Positions 1 through 8,823 of a DNA stretch of 64,000 nucleotides are shown piece by piece. Every line of letters starts with the position of its first letter. Positions within the stretch are counted from its first letter, which is position 1. The stretch comes from Catellatospora methionotrophica (GTDB lineage: Bacteria; Actinomycetota; Actinomycetes; Mycobacteriales; Micromonosporaceae). Under the pieces are notes generated by a model. It saw nothing but the letters and a program-made list of their open reading frames with translations. It searched no databases and was not told the DNA's origin. The DNA is taken from assembly GCF_011297335.1 (NCBI RefSeq), contig NZ_JAAOTJ010000013.1, forward strand, positions 124,001 through 188,000. Direction: 5' to 3'. A program made the translations under genes and the position numbers.

Positions 1-2
1 GC

Positions 3-206
3 TGGGTGGGCGCCCTCGCGGCCCTTGTCGTTCCCCTTGGTGCAGCGCTCGGCGTGGTCGTGGACGCCCCTGCGGCGGAGAGCCCTGCGGCGGGGGTGGT
101 CAAGCTGTTGGTATGGGCCGTCGCTGCGACGGCCGCGGTCATCGTGGTGACATGTGCCGTTCGCGCTCGGCGGAGCGGTACTGGCCGCGCTGGTTCGACG
201 GTCTGA
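3..206 (+). CDS. C-terminal end of an unidentified membrane protein (partial)
   Basis: The reading frame is open from the window edge to a TGA at 204-206. About 67 residues are visible. They hold two hydrophobic stretches (starting VGALAALVVPLG and VVKLLVWAVAATAA) separated by a short Ala/Pro/Glu-rich loop, and end in an Arg-rich tail. This looks like two membrane-spanning helices with a positive cytoplasmic tail, and the rest of the gene would lie left of the window. A GTG at 6 could be a start, but no ribosome site can be seen because the window begins there. No family can be assigned from this fragment. Confidence 0.45.
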   Translation, partial: WVGALAALVVPLGAALGVVVDAPAAESPAAGVVKLLVWAVAATAAVIVVTCAVRARRSGTGRAGSTV

Positions 207-939
207 CGGTGCCGATGCGCTGGTGTCCGAGTGCAGCCGGATGCCGGCCTGGCGGCGGCGTTCCGTCCAGGACCAGCGGTGGACCCTGGCCCGGGTGTCG
301 GCGCTGATCTCCACGATGTTCCGTTTCCTTGGTAAAGCTTGGGCCTGTCGAGTCGTGAGTACAACCTGGGCGATACAGGGCCGTATGCACCCTGGCGGGA
401 AGCAATCGCCGCAAAGGGCAGGCAACCGCACAGGAGATGACGCCTCTGTCAGGGCGCGTGCTCGACTGCGCTGTCGTTGAGGAGTGCACCGCGCCGGCGT
501 CCGACGACGTCTCCGGTGGCGGATGGCGTGCGCGAGCCATCCCGGTGGCGGCGACTGAAGCGTCGCGGCGCGGGTATGCGGCGGTCATGAACAAGCACGC
601 GGTGGCGTACGGACCCGTCGGTGTCGTCGGCGGAGCAGTGGCCGAGGCGGGCGTGGACCGTAGCGGAGCACCTGGCGTCACCTCGCCCGGCGGCCGCCGG
701 CCGGACTGAGCGTCCGTACGGCGGAGTCCGTGCCTCCCGGCCGGTGGCGCGGGCTCTGCCGTACGGCATCGTGCCGGGGTGCCGCCTCGCCACCACCACT
801 CGATCTACCAGCGACGGGCCGTCGCGCCGACCGCACGGCAGGCACCGCCGGGGTGCCGTTCGACCCATGACAGCCAGCCGGGACGGGCTGGCGGAAGGAA
901 CATGATCATGCCATCCATGTGTCGCACAGGAGCGCGTCG
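207..939. other. Gene-poor stretch, no convincing gene
   Basis: About 730 bases without a reading frame that shows actinomycete codon bias, a ribosome site and a recognisable product. Several overlapping open frames exist on both strands, as expected at this GC content, but they lack hydrophobic or domain patterns. I see no repeat, RNA gene or clear promoter except the immediate upstream region of the MMPL gene. Confidence 0.5.
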
Positions 940-3309
940 ATGACCCAGGACGAGATGCCGCGCAGCCGGTGGCGGCCCAGCCTGGTGCTGGATTGGTACG
1001 CCCGCATCGTGGTCGCGCTGCGCTGGCCCATCGTCGCCGGGTGGCTGGCGGCCACCGCCGCCGCGATGATCTACCTGCCGCCGCTCGGGCAGGGCGGCAG
1101 CGACCTCGGCCAGCTCGTGTCGGTGAACAACCCCGCGGTGCAGAGTGAGGTCCGCTCCTTCGACAAGTTCGGCTTCCCGCTGCTCAGCCGGGTCTCGATC
1201 GTCCAGCGCGACCCGAACGGACTGTCCCCGGCGGTGCAGGCCGAAGCGCTGCAACGCGCCAAGGCGCTCAGCGACGGCACGCTGCCCGACGCCGGGCCGA
1301 TCCTGGCCGCGATCCCGGTGACCAACAGCCTGCAGCTGCTGCCCGGCTCGCGGGAGAACGGCACCACCGTCATCACCATGCTGTTCACCAGTCCCGAGGT
1401 CAGCTTCGCCAGCCAGCTCAAGGCCGCCCAGGACTTCGCGGCCAGACACTACGACGCCGACGACCACGTGGTCGGCGTGACCGGCTCGGTGCCGGCCCGC
1501 GTCGAGCAGGGCGACATCGTCCTGTCCCACCTGCCATGGCTGGAGGCGATCACCATCGCCGCGGTGTTCATCATCGTGGCGTTCGCGTTCCGGTCCCTGA
1601 TCGCACCGCTGCTGGCGCTGGCCGTCGCCGGGGTCGCCATCATGCTCACCATGCACGTCGGCGGCGAGCTGGCCGGCCGGTTCGGGGTGCCGGTGCCGCA
1701 GGAGACACAGCCGCTGCTGGTCGCGCTGCTGCTCGGCGTCGTCACCGACTACGTCGTGTTCTACCTGTCGGGAATGCGTACCCGGCTGGCCGCCGGTGAG
1801 GACCGCCTCGAAGCCGCGCGCCAGGCCGGAGCCCGGTTCACCCCGATCATCGCCACCGCCGGCGCCACCGCCGCGGCGGGCACCGGTGCCCTGATCGTGG
1901 CGGACTCGGCCGCGTTCAGAGCCTTCGGGCCCGGTATGGCCCTGGCCGTGCTCATCGGCATGCTCGTGTCCGTCACGCTCGTGCCCGCGCTGCTGGCCAT
2001 CGTCGGCCACCGTGCGCTGGGTCGCTCGGGCCGCCCGCGAGACGACGACGGGCAGGTCGACCCGGAGCACACCGGTGGCCGCTGGGCTCGGCTGCTGACC
2101 CGGCCCTGGGTGGCGCTGCCGGTGCTGCTGCTGTGTACGGGCGGCCTGGTCGCGGCTGCCCTGCCCGCCCGGCACATGGCCCTGGGCGTGTCGTTCGTCG
2201 AAGCGCTGCCCGCCGACCATCCGGCCCGGCAGGCCGCCGACGCGGCCGAAGCCGGTTTCTCCGCCGGCATCCTGTCACCCACCGAGGTGCTGCTGGAAGG
2301 CGACGGCGTCGCCGGACGCACCGAGCAGCTGACCCGACTGCAGGAGGCGCTGGCCAAGCGGCCCGGCATCGCCGCGGTCATGGGGCCCGGCGACAAGCTC
2401 GTGCCCTCCGACCTCAAGGTGTTCCAGGCCGCCGACGGCAGCGCGGCACGTTACCTGCTCATCCTGGCCGACGAGCCGCTCGGCGCGACCGCGGTGCAGA
2501 CCCTGACGCGGCTGGAGGACGAGCTTCCCGGCCTGCTCCAGGCGGCACAGCTCGACGGGGTACGGACCAGCGTCGGCGGCGACACCGCCGTGGCCCAGGT
2601 CATCGTCGACCAGACCGTGTCCGACCTGGGCCGGATCGCGCTCGCGGCACTGGCGGCGAACCTGCTGTTCCTCATGCTCTACCTGCGTGCGCTGTGGGCG
2701 CCGCTGGCGCTGCTGGCCTGTAGCGTCCTGGCCATCGGCGCGACGCTCGGGGTCACCACCTGGCTGTTCCAGGACCATCTGGACGCCGACGGGCTGACGT
2801 TCTACGTGCCGTTCGCGGCTGCCGTGCTGCTCGTGGCACTGGGGTCGGACTACAACATCTTCGGCATCGGCCCTGCCTGGAACGAGGCCCGCCGCAGGCC
2901 GCTGCGGGAGGCGCTGGCGATGACCCTGCCGCAGTCGGCGCGAGCGATCCGGGTGGCGGCGTTCACCCTGGCGGTGAGCTTCGGGCTGCTGGCGATCGTG
3001 CCGCTGCGGCCGTTCCGGGAGCTGGCGTTCGCCCTGGCCGTGGGCATCCTGATCGACGCGTTCGTGGTCCGCTCCATCCTGGCCCCGGCGTTGCTGACGG
3101 TCATGGAGGCGGTCGGTGGTGAAGCAGGCATGAAGCGGATGCGCAAGATCGTCCACGTACGCCGTCCAGAACCAGAGCCCGCAGGGCCTGGCAGCGGCAT
3201 CGGCACGGCTGACGATCCTGCCGTGCCCGTGGCCGCCCCGCCTGCGGAGAAAGCGGTGCCTGCTCAGCGTGCGCGGGCGGCCGATGTGTCGGAGTCGGCC
3301 TCCGACTAG
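940..3309 (+). CDS. MMPL/RND-superfamily membrane transporter
   Basis: Proton-driven RND-type transporter of the MMPL family, which in actinobacteria exports lipids or hydrophobic compounds across the cytoplasmic membrane. The protein has about 789 residues and the classic two-fold layout: one N-terminal helix (about 27-46), a large extracytoplasmic loop, five helices, then the pattern again. Each half carries the conserved Asp-Tyr in the fourth helix of the set (TDYVVFYLSG with D270; GSDYNIFG with D637), the residues that relay protons in this superfamily. The tail from about residue 735 is polar and Pro/Ala-rich. I place the start at ATG 940 because AGGAG lies 7 nt upstream; an in-frame GTG at 919 has no such site. 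The gene stands alone and is followed by a perfect palindromic terminator. The substrate cannot be told. Confidence 0.9.
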   Translation: MTQDEMPRSRWRPSLVLDWYARIVVALRWPIVAGWLAATAAAMIYLPPLGQGGSDLGQLVSVNNPAVQSEVRSFDKFGFPLLSRVSIVQRDPNGLSPAVQAEALQRAKALSDGTLPDAGPILAAIPVTNSLQLLPGSRENGTTVITMLFTSPEVSFASQLKAAQDFAARHYDADDHVVGVTGSVPARVEQGDIVLSHLPWLEAITIAAVFIIVAFAFRSLIAPLLALAVAGVAIMLTMHVGGELAGRFGVPVPQETQPLLVALLLGVVTDYVVFYLSGMRTRLAAGEDRLEAARQAGARFTPIIATAGATAAAGTGALIVADSAAFRAFGPGMALAVLIGMLVSVTLVPALLAIVGHRALGRSGRPRDDDGQVDPEHTGGRWARLLTRPWVALPVLLLCTGGLVAAALPARHMALGVSFVEALPADHPARQAADAAEAGFSAGILSPTEVLLEGDGVAGRTEQLTRLQEALAKRPGIAAVMGPGDKLVPSDLKVFQAADGSAARYLLILADEPLGATAVQTLTRLEDELPGLLQAAQLDGVRTSVGGDTAVAQVIVDQTVSDLGRIALAALAANLLFLMLYLRALWAPLALLACSVLAIGATLGVTTWLFQDHLDADGLTFYVPFAAAVLLVALGSDYNIFGIGPAWNEARRRPLREALAMTLPQSARAIRVAAFTLAVSFGLLAIVPLRPFRELAFALAVGILIDAFVVRSILAPALLTVMEAVGGEAGMKRMRKIVHVRRPEPEPAGPGSGIGTADDPAVPVAAPPAEKAVPAQRARAADVSESASD

Positions 3310-3326
3310 GGCTTTCCCGACGTCAC

Positions 3327-3360
3327 GGGGTGATGGCCCGCTGCAGCGGGCCATCACCCC
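3327..3360. terminator. Perfect 34-bp palindrome after MMPL gene
   Basis: A 17-bp perfect inverted repeat with no spacer (GGGGTGATGGCCCGCTG and its complement), 17 nt after the MMPL stop codon. The stem is strong but no U-tract follows, as is usual for high-GC actinomycete terminators. Confidence 0.75.
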
Positions 3361-3525
3361 ATCGAACCGGTGCGTTTCGGGAGCACCTCCGGCCCGGCGG
3401 GCACGCCGCTCGGTGCGACGGCGGGCACTTTCCGGCCCGAAGCCGGTTAGGCACGCTGAAGTCGGGTAGGGAGTCGGCACGAGTCAGGCCCTCCGCTTGA
3501 TCGGTATGTGCAAGGGGAGGCAGCG

Positions 3526-4767
3526 GTGCCGCAGCCGCAATCCACGCGGGTGAAGCACGCCCGCGCTCTGGTCGTCGAACTGGGCCAGCTGCTGGCTGAC
3601 CTGACGGCGGGACATGACGTCGACGCGGTGCACCAGCGGCTGCTGGCCCGGTTCGACGCCGTCGAGCACGACCGGCGCATCGGGCCGCTGGAGCTGGACC
3701 GGCAGGTGTTCGCCGATACCTGGTCGGCGTTGCGCGACGGCGCTGACCTGCCCGCCGCAGCCTGGGAACGGGTGGTGCTGCCCACCGTCGTGGTGTTCGG
3801 CACCGCCCAGACCGTGAAGATCTACCTGGAGCTGGCGACCGCGTACTGGCTCGCCGCGCGCGACGCCGTCGACGCGGTGCCGGATTACCCGGCCGCCGCC
3901 GCCGCACTGGCCGCCGACGAGTCTTCCACCGTCGTCTCCAGTACGCCGTCAGCTGTGGTGCCGCGCTCGGCCGCACCGCGTGCGGGGAGCCCGGAGGCCG
4001 TCCGCGACGTCGCAGCACTCCAGGGCCCGGATCCGCAGGGACAGAACCGCACCGGCCCGGATCGCCGGGTCCTCGTCGCGGTGGCGGCTGCCGTGCTGGT
4101 CACTGTATTCGTGGTACTGCTGCTCGTCAGACCGGGTGGCGACCCGTCGGTGCCCGCGCAAGCCGCCATGCCGTTGCCCGACCTGTCGTCGGGCGCGGTG
4201 TCCGGTGACGCCGGTCAGCCGTCCCTGCTGCCGACCACGCCGCCGACCGCGAGCCCGCAACCGTCGCCGGTCATCTCCGGGGCCCCGATGCCGACCCCCA
4301 CCTGGACGCCGCCCGCCCCCGCGGTCACGACGCCGGGGACCACGCCGGCGCCGCCGGTGGCCCCGTCGCCGCCTCGGCACCTGACCGCGGTCGCGGCTGA
4401 TGAGCACACCGTCTGGCTGCTGTGGTCAGCCCCTGCCGATGGCGGGTCAGGTGGCGTGGCCTTCTACCGTGTCCAGCGCGACGGCCGGTTCATCGGCTGG
4501 ACCAGCGACACGAGTGTGACCGTGACCGGCCTGACGCCCGGGACCTCGTACACCTTCGCGGTGGTGGCACGTAACGCCGCGGGGCTGGAGTCCGTGCCGG
4601 GCAACCAGATCACGGTGACGACCGCCGTCCCGCCGCCCGCCTCGCCGTCCGCGTCATCGGTGTCGCCACCCGAGCCGTCGCCGACGAGCGAGCCCTCGCC
4701 GTCCCCGTCGCAACTGCCGACAGCGACAGCCTCCCCGGCCGACGAGTCGGCCGTACCGGCGGAATAG
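3526..4767 (+). CDS. Single-pass membrane protein with extracellular fibronectin type III domain
   Basis: The protein has about 413 residues. Residues 1-115 are a soluble, mostly helical cytoplasmic region I do not recognise. A single transmembrane helix lies at about 181-202 (VAAAVLVTVFVVLLLV). A Pro/Thr/Ser linker follows, then an FN3 domain at about 280-368 (from PRHLTAVAADEHTVWLLW to GNQITVTTA, with the typical GLTPGTSYTFAVVARN strand), and a disordered Pro/Ser tail. By topology the FN3 domain is outside the cell, where such domains usually act as spacers or carbohydrate-binding modules. GTG 3526 is chosen because GGGGAGG lies 5 nt upstream; GTG 3508 in the same frame has no ribosome site. 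The cytoplasmic region could be a sensor or anchor; the function is unknown. Confidence 0.8.
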   Translation: MPQPQSTRVKHARALVVELGQLLADLTAGHDVDAVHQRLLARFDAVEHDRRIGPLELDRQVFADTWSALRDGADLPAAAWERVVLPTVVVFGTAQTVKIYLELATAYWLAARDAVDAVPDYPAAAAALAADESSTVVSSTPSAVVPRSAAPRAGSPEAVRDVAALQGPDPQGQNRTGPDRRVLVAVAAAVLVTVFVVLLLVRPGGDPSVPAQAAMPLPDLSSGAVSGDAGQPSLLPTTPPTASPQPSPVISGAPMPTPTWTPPAPAVTTPGTTPAPPVAPSPPRHLTAVAADEHTVWLLWSAPADGGSGGVAFYRVQRDGRFIGWTSDTSVTVTGLTPGTSYTFAVVARNAAGLESVPGNQITVTTAVPPPASPSASSVSPPEPSPTSEPSPSPSQLPTATASPADESAVPAE

Positions 4768-4914
4768 CCCGCCTGCCCGAACACCCCGTGGCGCGACGGC
4801 TCGGTGCCGAGACTGGAGGCGCTACTCGGATGTGCGCTCGGGCACACGCGTTTGCGTGACGGGGCCAGGGGGCAGATGGATGCCAGAAGACTTCACGCAG
4901 ACAAGGAGAAGGTC

Positions 4915-5184
4915 ATGACTGTCGCCGGAATCATCTCGGCCATCATCGTCGGTCTGGTCATCGGCGCGCTCGGCCGGCTCGTGCTGCCCGGCCGCCAGAG
5001 CCTGCCAATCTGGCTGACCATCGTCGTCGGCATCGTCGCCGCCCTGATCGGCACCGCCATCGCGCAGGCCGTGGGCGTCGCCGTCACCGACGGCATCGAC
5101 TGGATCGAGCTCGCCTTCCAGATCGGCCTCGCAGCGCTGGGCGTCGCGCTGCTGAGCGGCTTCCGTGGCCGCAGCACCGTCTGA
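4915..5184 (+). CDS. GlsB/YeaQ/YmgE-type small membrane protein
   Basis: The protein has 89 residues and three hydrophobic helices: AGIISAIIVGLVIGALGRLVL, then WLTIVVGIVAALIGTAIA, then a last helix ending ALGVALLSGFRGR. The GxxIGalgrlvlPGrq pattern near residues 17-27 is typical of the transglycosylase-associated (GlsB/YeaQ/YmgE) family of stress-induced cytoplasmic-membrane proteins. The biochemical role of that family is unsettled. ATG 4915 is preceded by AAGGAGAAGGTC, a good ribosome site; longer in-frame starts upstream would add a polar extension unlike the family. The gene is monocistronic, ended by the hairpin at 5199-5236. Confidence 0.85.
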   Translation: MTVAGIISAIIVGLVIGALGRLVLPGRQSLPIWLTIVVGIVAALIGTAIAQAVGVAVTDGIDWIELAFQIGLAALGVALLSGFRGRSTV

Positions 5185-5198
5185 GCAACGTCCGATGT

Positions 5199-5236
5199 GG
5201 CCCGGGGCCCGAACTTCAACGTTCGGGCCCCGGGCC
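5199..5236. terminator. Strong hairpin after GlsB-type gene
   Basis: A 16-bp perfect stem (GGCCCGGGGCCCGAAC, 5199-5214, with its complement at 5221-5236) and a 6-nt loop TTCAAC, 14 nt after the stop codon. Confidence 0.85.
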
Positions 5237-5601
5237 ATGTCAGCGTTCGAACAACCGGGACGGGTACGCCCGCCGGGTGATAACGAACGGATATACCCGG
5301 TCTGAACATCTTCCAAACGGGTTGTCGAAACAGCTTCCTGGCCGGATGTTCTGCGACGGTGGGCTGTCAAGAATTCGCCCGAGTCGTAGCGCGGGTTACG
5401 GCCCGCGCGATCCGCCACCCGCCTGGGGGCGGGCCGTCCGTGCCATACTTGGCGCGATGCGGCCGATGTCGCTGCGGTGGCAGAGCTCAGCTGGCCGTGA
5501 CCGTTTCCCACGCCCGTGTGGCGTACCGTGAACCTTGTCAAACCGTGCAGATCGCCGCTCGGCTCGTGCCCGGTGTCAACGACCCGCTAGAGGAGGTTGT
5601 G
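5237..5601. other. Intergenic region, no gene seen
   Basis: About 365 bases before the STAS gene, less GC-rich than its surroundings at 5275-5340 (GATAACGAACGGATATACCC), so the promoter of the STAS gene probably lies here. I cannot point to convincing -35/-10 boxes. Confidence 0.4.
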
Positions 5602-5934
5602 ATGCCTGCGACGCACACCCTGAACACCGTGGATGGATCGACTGTCATATCGGTGACGGGCGAACTCGACGCGTCCAACGCTGAGGACATGTTCGGCTGG
5701 ATCTGCGAGGCGATCGACGCACCGGGCTGCCGTCGCGTGAGCCTGGATCTCGGTGGGGTGCCGTTCATCGATTCGACCGTCATCCGCTACCTGATCCACG
5801 CCAACGCCTACGCGCACTCCAGCGACGTTCCGCTGGTGGTCTCCGACGCGCAGGAATTCGTACGCCGGGTGCTCTGGACCACCGGTGTGGCAGGCGTGCT
5901 GGGAATGGTGTCGAGCGGACGCGCCGGAAGGTGA
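5602..5934 (+). CDS. STAS-domain anti-sigma factor antagonist
   Basis: The protein has 110 residues, one STAS domain of the SpoIIAA/RsbV/BldG type. Such proteins bind and sequester anti-sigma kinases when their conserved serine is unphosphorylated, freeing a sigma factor. The phospho-acceptor motif is visible as PFIDSTVIRYL with S58, after the hydrophobic strand VSLDLGGV. The frame continues open upstream, but ATG 5602 has AGGAGG at 5591-5596, 5 nt upstream, and matches the domain boundary. No partner anti-sigma kinase gene lies nearby, so it probably acts on a partner encoded elsewhere. Confidence 0.85.
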   Translation: MPATHTLNTVDGSTVISVTGELDASNAEDMFGWICEAIDAPGCRRVSLDLGGVPFIDSTVIRYLIHANAYAHSSDVPLVVSDAQEFVRRVLWTTGVAGVLGMVSSGRAGR

Positions 5935-5971
5935 CCGTGGCGGGTCAGCGCTGTTCGAGTCGGTCCGGACA

Positions 5972-6002
5972 TTGACGTAGACGTCGGTCTCACTGCTAAC
6001 AT
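5972..6002 (+). promoter_or_regulatory. Candidate promoter of the LexA-box gene
   Basis: TTGACG (5972-5977) and TAACAT (5997-6002) separated by 19 nt, a little longer than ideal. Transcription would start near 6009, inside the LexA-type palindrome. Confidence 0.5.
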
Positions 6003-6030
6003 CTTGTTCGAACAGGTGTTCGAACAAGAT
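6001..6030. promoter_or_regulatory. LexA (SOS) box inside a 30-bp palindrome
   Basis: Perfect 14-bp inverted repeat with a 2-nt spacer. Its core CGAACAGGTGTTCG (6009-6022) fits the Gram-positive LexA operator CGAAC-RNRY-GTTYG exactly. It sits just downstream of a -10-like hexamer, where bound LexA would block transcription of the gene that begins at about 6029. Confidence 0.75.
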
Positions 6031-6361
6031 GGGCCGCCGATGCTCGTCTGTCTCGGGGCGAAGTGGGGTCGGCGTGAGAAGCCTATGGTCAGGCGGCATC
6101 CGGCGGGGCGAGCTCGGGCTGCCCGTGCGCGACAACCAGGTGCTGTACGCGGTGCGCCGGGACTGGCGTCATCCGGCCACCCACGAGTACCTCCGGCCCC
6201 GGCTGACTGAAGCCGAGGCGATACGAGCCGCTTTCGCCGATCACCGTTACTGGCGGCGTGGCCCGATGCGCCCACGGCTGAGCGTGGTGCGGATCAGCGC
6301 GAACGACCTGCGCATACACCGCTGGCGTCGTGACTGCATGGCACCTGACTGCCCGCGATGA
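6029..6361 (+). CDS. Unidentified small protein under a LexA box
   Basis: An open frame of up to 110 residues. The first 20 codons have weak codon bias; from about 6090 on, third positions are strongly G/C. The ATG at 6029 is the end of the palindrome and lacks a ribosome site; GTG 6074 is an alternative start. The protein is basic and rich in Arg, Trp and Tyr (DWRHPATHEYLRP, DHRYWRRGPMRPR, LRIHRWRRDCM), which would suit a nucleic-acid-binding protein, but I recognise no family. The placement directly behind an SOS box suggests DNA-damage induction. A terminator follows at 6424. Confidence 0.45.
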   Translation: MGRRCSSVSGRSGVGVRSLWSGGIRRGELGLPVRDNQVLYAVRRDWRHPATHEYLRPRLTEAEAIRAAFADHRYWRRGPMRPRLSVVRISANDLRIHRWRRDCMAPDCPR

Positions 6362-6423
6362 CCCTGCTCCAGCGCTACGTCGACGACGGCTGCTGACGCG
6401 GCCGCTGCGGGAGGACTTGTCGG

Positions 6424-6461
6424 GGAGACCGCGCGTCCAGACCTGAGACCGCGCGGTCTCC
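6424..6461. terminator. Bidirectional hairpin between convergent genes
   Basis: A 12-bp stem GGAGACCGCGCG (6424-6435) with its complement at 6450-6461 and a 14-nt loop. It lies between the LexA-box gene and the protease gene on the opposite strand. Confidence 0.7.
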
Positions 6462-6488
6462 TCGGCTTACGCGGCCGGTCGGTGCCGG

Positions 6489-7277
6489 TCAGCCCCGGAT
6501 GATGTCCTTGATCCAGTGGGCGATGTTGTCCACCCGGGAGGTCCGTTCCTCCAGCGAGTGCGGGCAGGACGGTCCGCCGCTCTCGACCGACACCAGGGTG
6601 GGGTTTCCCTCGCCGTGCTCCATGAAGTACGGCGCGCCGGAGTCGTACGGGCAGGCGCTGGTGTCGGGTGCCGGGGCCAGCGCGGTCACCCCGACGCTGG
6701 GCTCGGTCACCGTGACGACGGTGACCTGGCCGGTCCGCAGCTGCGGCGACGGCACGGGGTTGGAGCTGGTGAGCGAGCCGAAACCGGTGATCCGCAGGAC
6801 GTCGCCGGCCCGCGGCCTGCGGTGGTTCAGGGCCAGCGGCCGGATGTCGGTGATCGGGAAGCTGAGCTTGGCCAGCGCCAGATCGGTGGTGGGGGACTGG
6901 CGTACGGCGATGATCGTGGCGACGTGACCGATGTCGGTGGTCAGATCCGCCCGCCCGACGGTGGCGGTGGTCAGGTCGGCGACCGGCCGCTCCACGCGTA
7001 CGCCGTTGAAGTCACGGAAGCAGTGTCCCGCGGTGACGATCCACTGCGGTGCGATGAGCGCGCCCGAGCAGGCGCTGTTGCGGCGGCCACCGTTGGCCGT
7101 GGGGATCCCGGTCATGGTCAGTTTGACGGCGAACCGGAACTGGCCGTTGGGCACGATGTCGCTGTTGGCGACGGCGTGCGCCGGGCTGGCCGGGAAGATC
7201 CCGAGGCCTGCCGCGATGATCGTCGACGTGAGCAGCATGCCGACCCGGCGAATGCGGTGCTTGTGTGTGACGTCCAA
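6489..7277 (-). CDS. Secreted trypsin-like serine protease (S1 family)
   Basis: The product has about 262 residues. It has a Sec signal peptide (basic KHRIRR, hydrophobic MLLTSTIIAAGLGIF, cleavage after SPAHA) and a chymotrypsin-fold domain. The catalytic triad is visible: His85 in TAGHC, Asp132 in TTDLALAKL and Ser213 in YDSGAPY. The serine motif is GAP rather than the usual GGP. Four cysteines fit the two common disulfides. Longer in-frame starts exist (ATG 7367 and 7325), but a TTG at 7277 has AAGGA 7 nt upstream and directly precedes the signal peptide, so I choose it. The gene is divergent from the VWA gene with about 250 bp between them. Natural substrate unknown. Confidence 0.85.
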   Translation of the reverse strand: MDVTHKHRIRRVGMLLTSTIIAAGLGIFPASPAHAVANSDIVPNGQFRFAVKLTMTGIPTANGGRRNSACSGALIAPQWIVTAGHCFRDFNGVRVERPVADLTTATVGRADLTTDIGHVATIIAVRQSPTTDLALAKLSFPITDIRPLALNHRRPRAGDVLRITGFGSLTSSNPVPSPQLRTGQVTVVTVTEPSVGVTALAPAPDTSACPYDSGAPYFMEHGEGNPTLVSVESGGPSCPHSLEERTSRVDNIAHWIKDIIRG

Positions 7278-7533
7278 GAACTCATCCTTTGCTCTGCGCG
7301 GGAGGGTCCCACGTCTGTCTGTCATCGCATGCTCGACAGCGGCAACGACAAACTTCGCGTTTACCATGGATAGACGCCGAAGATCTCGCTCCGGGTTGGA
7401 TCTCCGAGGCCATCACTCGCGGCCGCGGTCACGACGAGGCCCATCCGTGGGTGCGGTGGGTCGCTTCTCGACAGTCGTTTGAGGATGATCGATTTGCATC
7501 GACGGTGCTGCTGGCGGGGCATACGCCGTCAGT

Positions 7534-8823
7534 ATGATCACCGCGGTGATCACCAGTAGATGGTTACGCGCCATCCTCACCGGACCGTTGGTCGCACTGT
7601 CGACCCTCCTCCCCACGGCGGCCCACGCCGACGACAACGAACCCGCCGAACCCGCCGCGCCGCCGAAGGTGGAGCTGGTCCTCGACGTCAGCGGGTCGAT
7701 GCGCGCCGCCGACATCGACGGCCGTACGCGGATCTCCGTCGCCCAGCAGGCGTTCAACGAGGTGGTGGACGCCCTTCCGGATGGCACGGAGCTCGGCATC
7801 CGCGTGCTCGGCGCGACCTACCAGGGCAAGGACAAGAAGAAGGGATGCCAGGACACCCAGCAGATCGTGCCGGTGGCTCCGGTGGACCGGGCCGCCGCCA
7901 AGAGCGCCATCGCCGCGTTGCGGCCCACCGGGTTCACCCCCGTGGGCCTGGCATTGCGTGGCGCGGCTGAGGATCTCGGGACCGGTGACGCCAGCCGCCG
8001 GATCATCCTGATCACCGATGGTGAGGACACCTGCGCCCCGCCGGACCCCTGCGACGTCGCTCGTGAGCTGGCCGCCAAGGGCACCCGCCTGGTCGTGGAC
8101 ACGCTCGGCCTGGCGCCGGACGACACGGTGCGGCGGCAGTTGCTCTGCATCGCCGCGGCGACCGGTGGGACGTACGCCTCCGCGCAGACCCCGGCGGAGC
8201 TGACCGACCGGATCCAGCAGCTCGTCGACCGGGCGAAGGACACCGCCGTCAAGCCTCCCGCGATCGTGGCGGGCGGCAAGGAGTGCGCCGGGGCGCCGCT
8301 GCTGGCACCCGGCGTCTACACGGATCGGGAGAAGATCTCCGAGCACCGCTGGTATCGGGTGCCGGTCCGCGAGGACCAGGAGCTGCGCGCCTCCGTGAGC
8401 ATCGCCCTGGACCGCCAGGTCAACCCCGACTACGGCGTACTGCTGAGGGCCACCGCCGCCGACGGCCGGGAGCTCGTCCGCGGCACCGACGCGGGCAGCG
8501 GGCGCACCGACGTGCTGTCCACCGGCCTGCGCTGGTCGGCCCTGGAACCCGACGAGGAGTCGGACCCGGCGGCGGATTCCACCGCCCCGGCCCACGTCTG
8601 TCTGGTGATCAGCAACTCGTTCGCCAGCTCGACGGCGGGCGACGCGCCGGGAATGCCGTTCGAGCTGACCATCGACGTCGTCGCCACCTCGCCCGCGCCG
8701 GACGCGCCGGGGCTGGGGCGAGGCTGGCTGCTGCTGCTGGTGCTGACCATCGCCGGCCTGCTCACCGGCCTGCTCGGCGGCTGGCTGACCCGCTGGTGGA
8801 TCGCGACCTGGAGGACCAACTAA
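7534..8823 (+). CDS. Membrane-anchored VWA-domain protein
   Basis: The product has 429 residues: an N-terminal signal peptide ending about TAAHA-32, a von Willebrand factor A domain from about residue 45, and one C-terminal membrane helix (about 397-418) with a short Trp/Arg tail. The metal-site motif DVSGSM (D51, S53, S55) is intact, so metal-dependent ligand binding is likely. The domain would lie outside the membrane. Residues 245-390 form a beta-rich domain I do not recognise. No Shine-Dalgarno precedes ATG 7534; a palindrome covers the start region, and GTG 7546 is an alternative start. The next gene begins inside this gene's stop codon (TAATG), so the two are probably translated together and act together. 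Confidence 0.85.
   Translation: MITAVITSRWLRAILTGPLVALSTLLPTAAHADDNEPAEPAAPPKVELVLDVSGSMRAADIDGRTRISVAQQAFNEVVDALPDGTELGIRVLGATYQGKDKKKGCQDTQQIVPVAPVDRAAAKSAIAALRPTGFTPVGLALRGAAEDLGTGDASRRIILITDGEDTCAPPDPCDVARELAAKGTRLVVDTLGLAPDDTVRRQLLCIAAATGGTYASAQTPAELTDRIQQLVDRAKDTAVKPPAIVAGGKECAGAPLLAPGVYTDREKISEHRWYRVPVREDQELRASVSIALDRQVNPDYGVLLRATAADGRELVRGTDAGSGRTDVLSTGLRWSALEPDEESDPAADSTAPAHVCLVISNSFASSTAGDAPGMPFELTIDVVATSPAPDAPGLGRGWLLLLVLTIAGLLTGLLGGWLTRWWIATWRTN
7535..7552. promoter_or_regulatory. 18-bp palindrome over the VWA start codon
   Basis: TGATCACCGCGGTGATCA is a perfect palindrome that overlaps the start of the VWA gene. It could be an operator or could sequester the start in mRNA. It could also be chance repetition of the Ile-Thr codons it encodes. 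Confidence 0.35.

Noticed and set aside
439-452. TGACGC and TGTCAG near 440 as a fourth SARP array
   Set aside because: Spacing is 10 bp, only two hexamers are present and no GATNGT follows at 10 nt.
139-868. Several overlapping frames in the first kilobase
   Set aside because: No ribosome sites, no consistent codon bias and no domain features in any of them, so I left the region as gene-poor.
805-2220. Long minus-strand frame opposite the MMPL gene
   Set aside because: Gln/His/Arg/Gly-rich translation with no domain pattern; the plus strand has the transporter with motifs and a ribosome site.
6359-6397. 12-codon ORF overlapping the stop of the LexA-box gene
   Set aside because: Too short, no independent support, and it lies just before a terminator.
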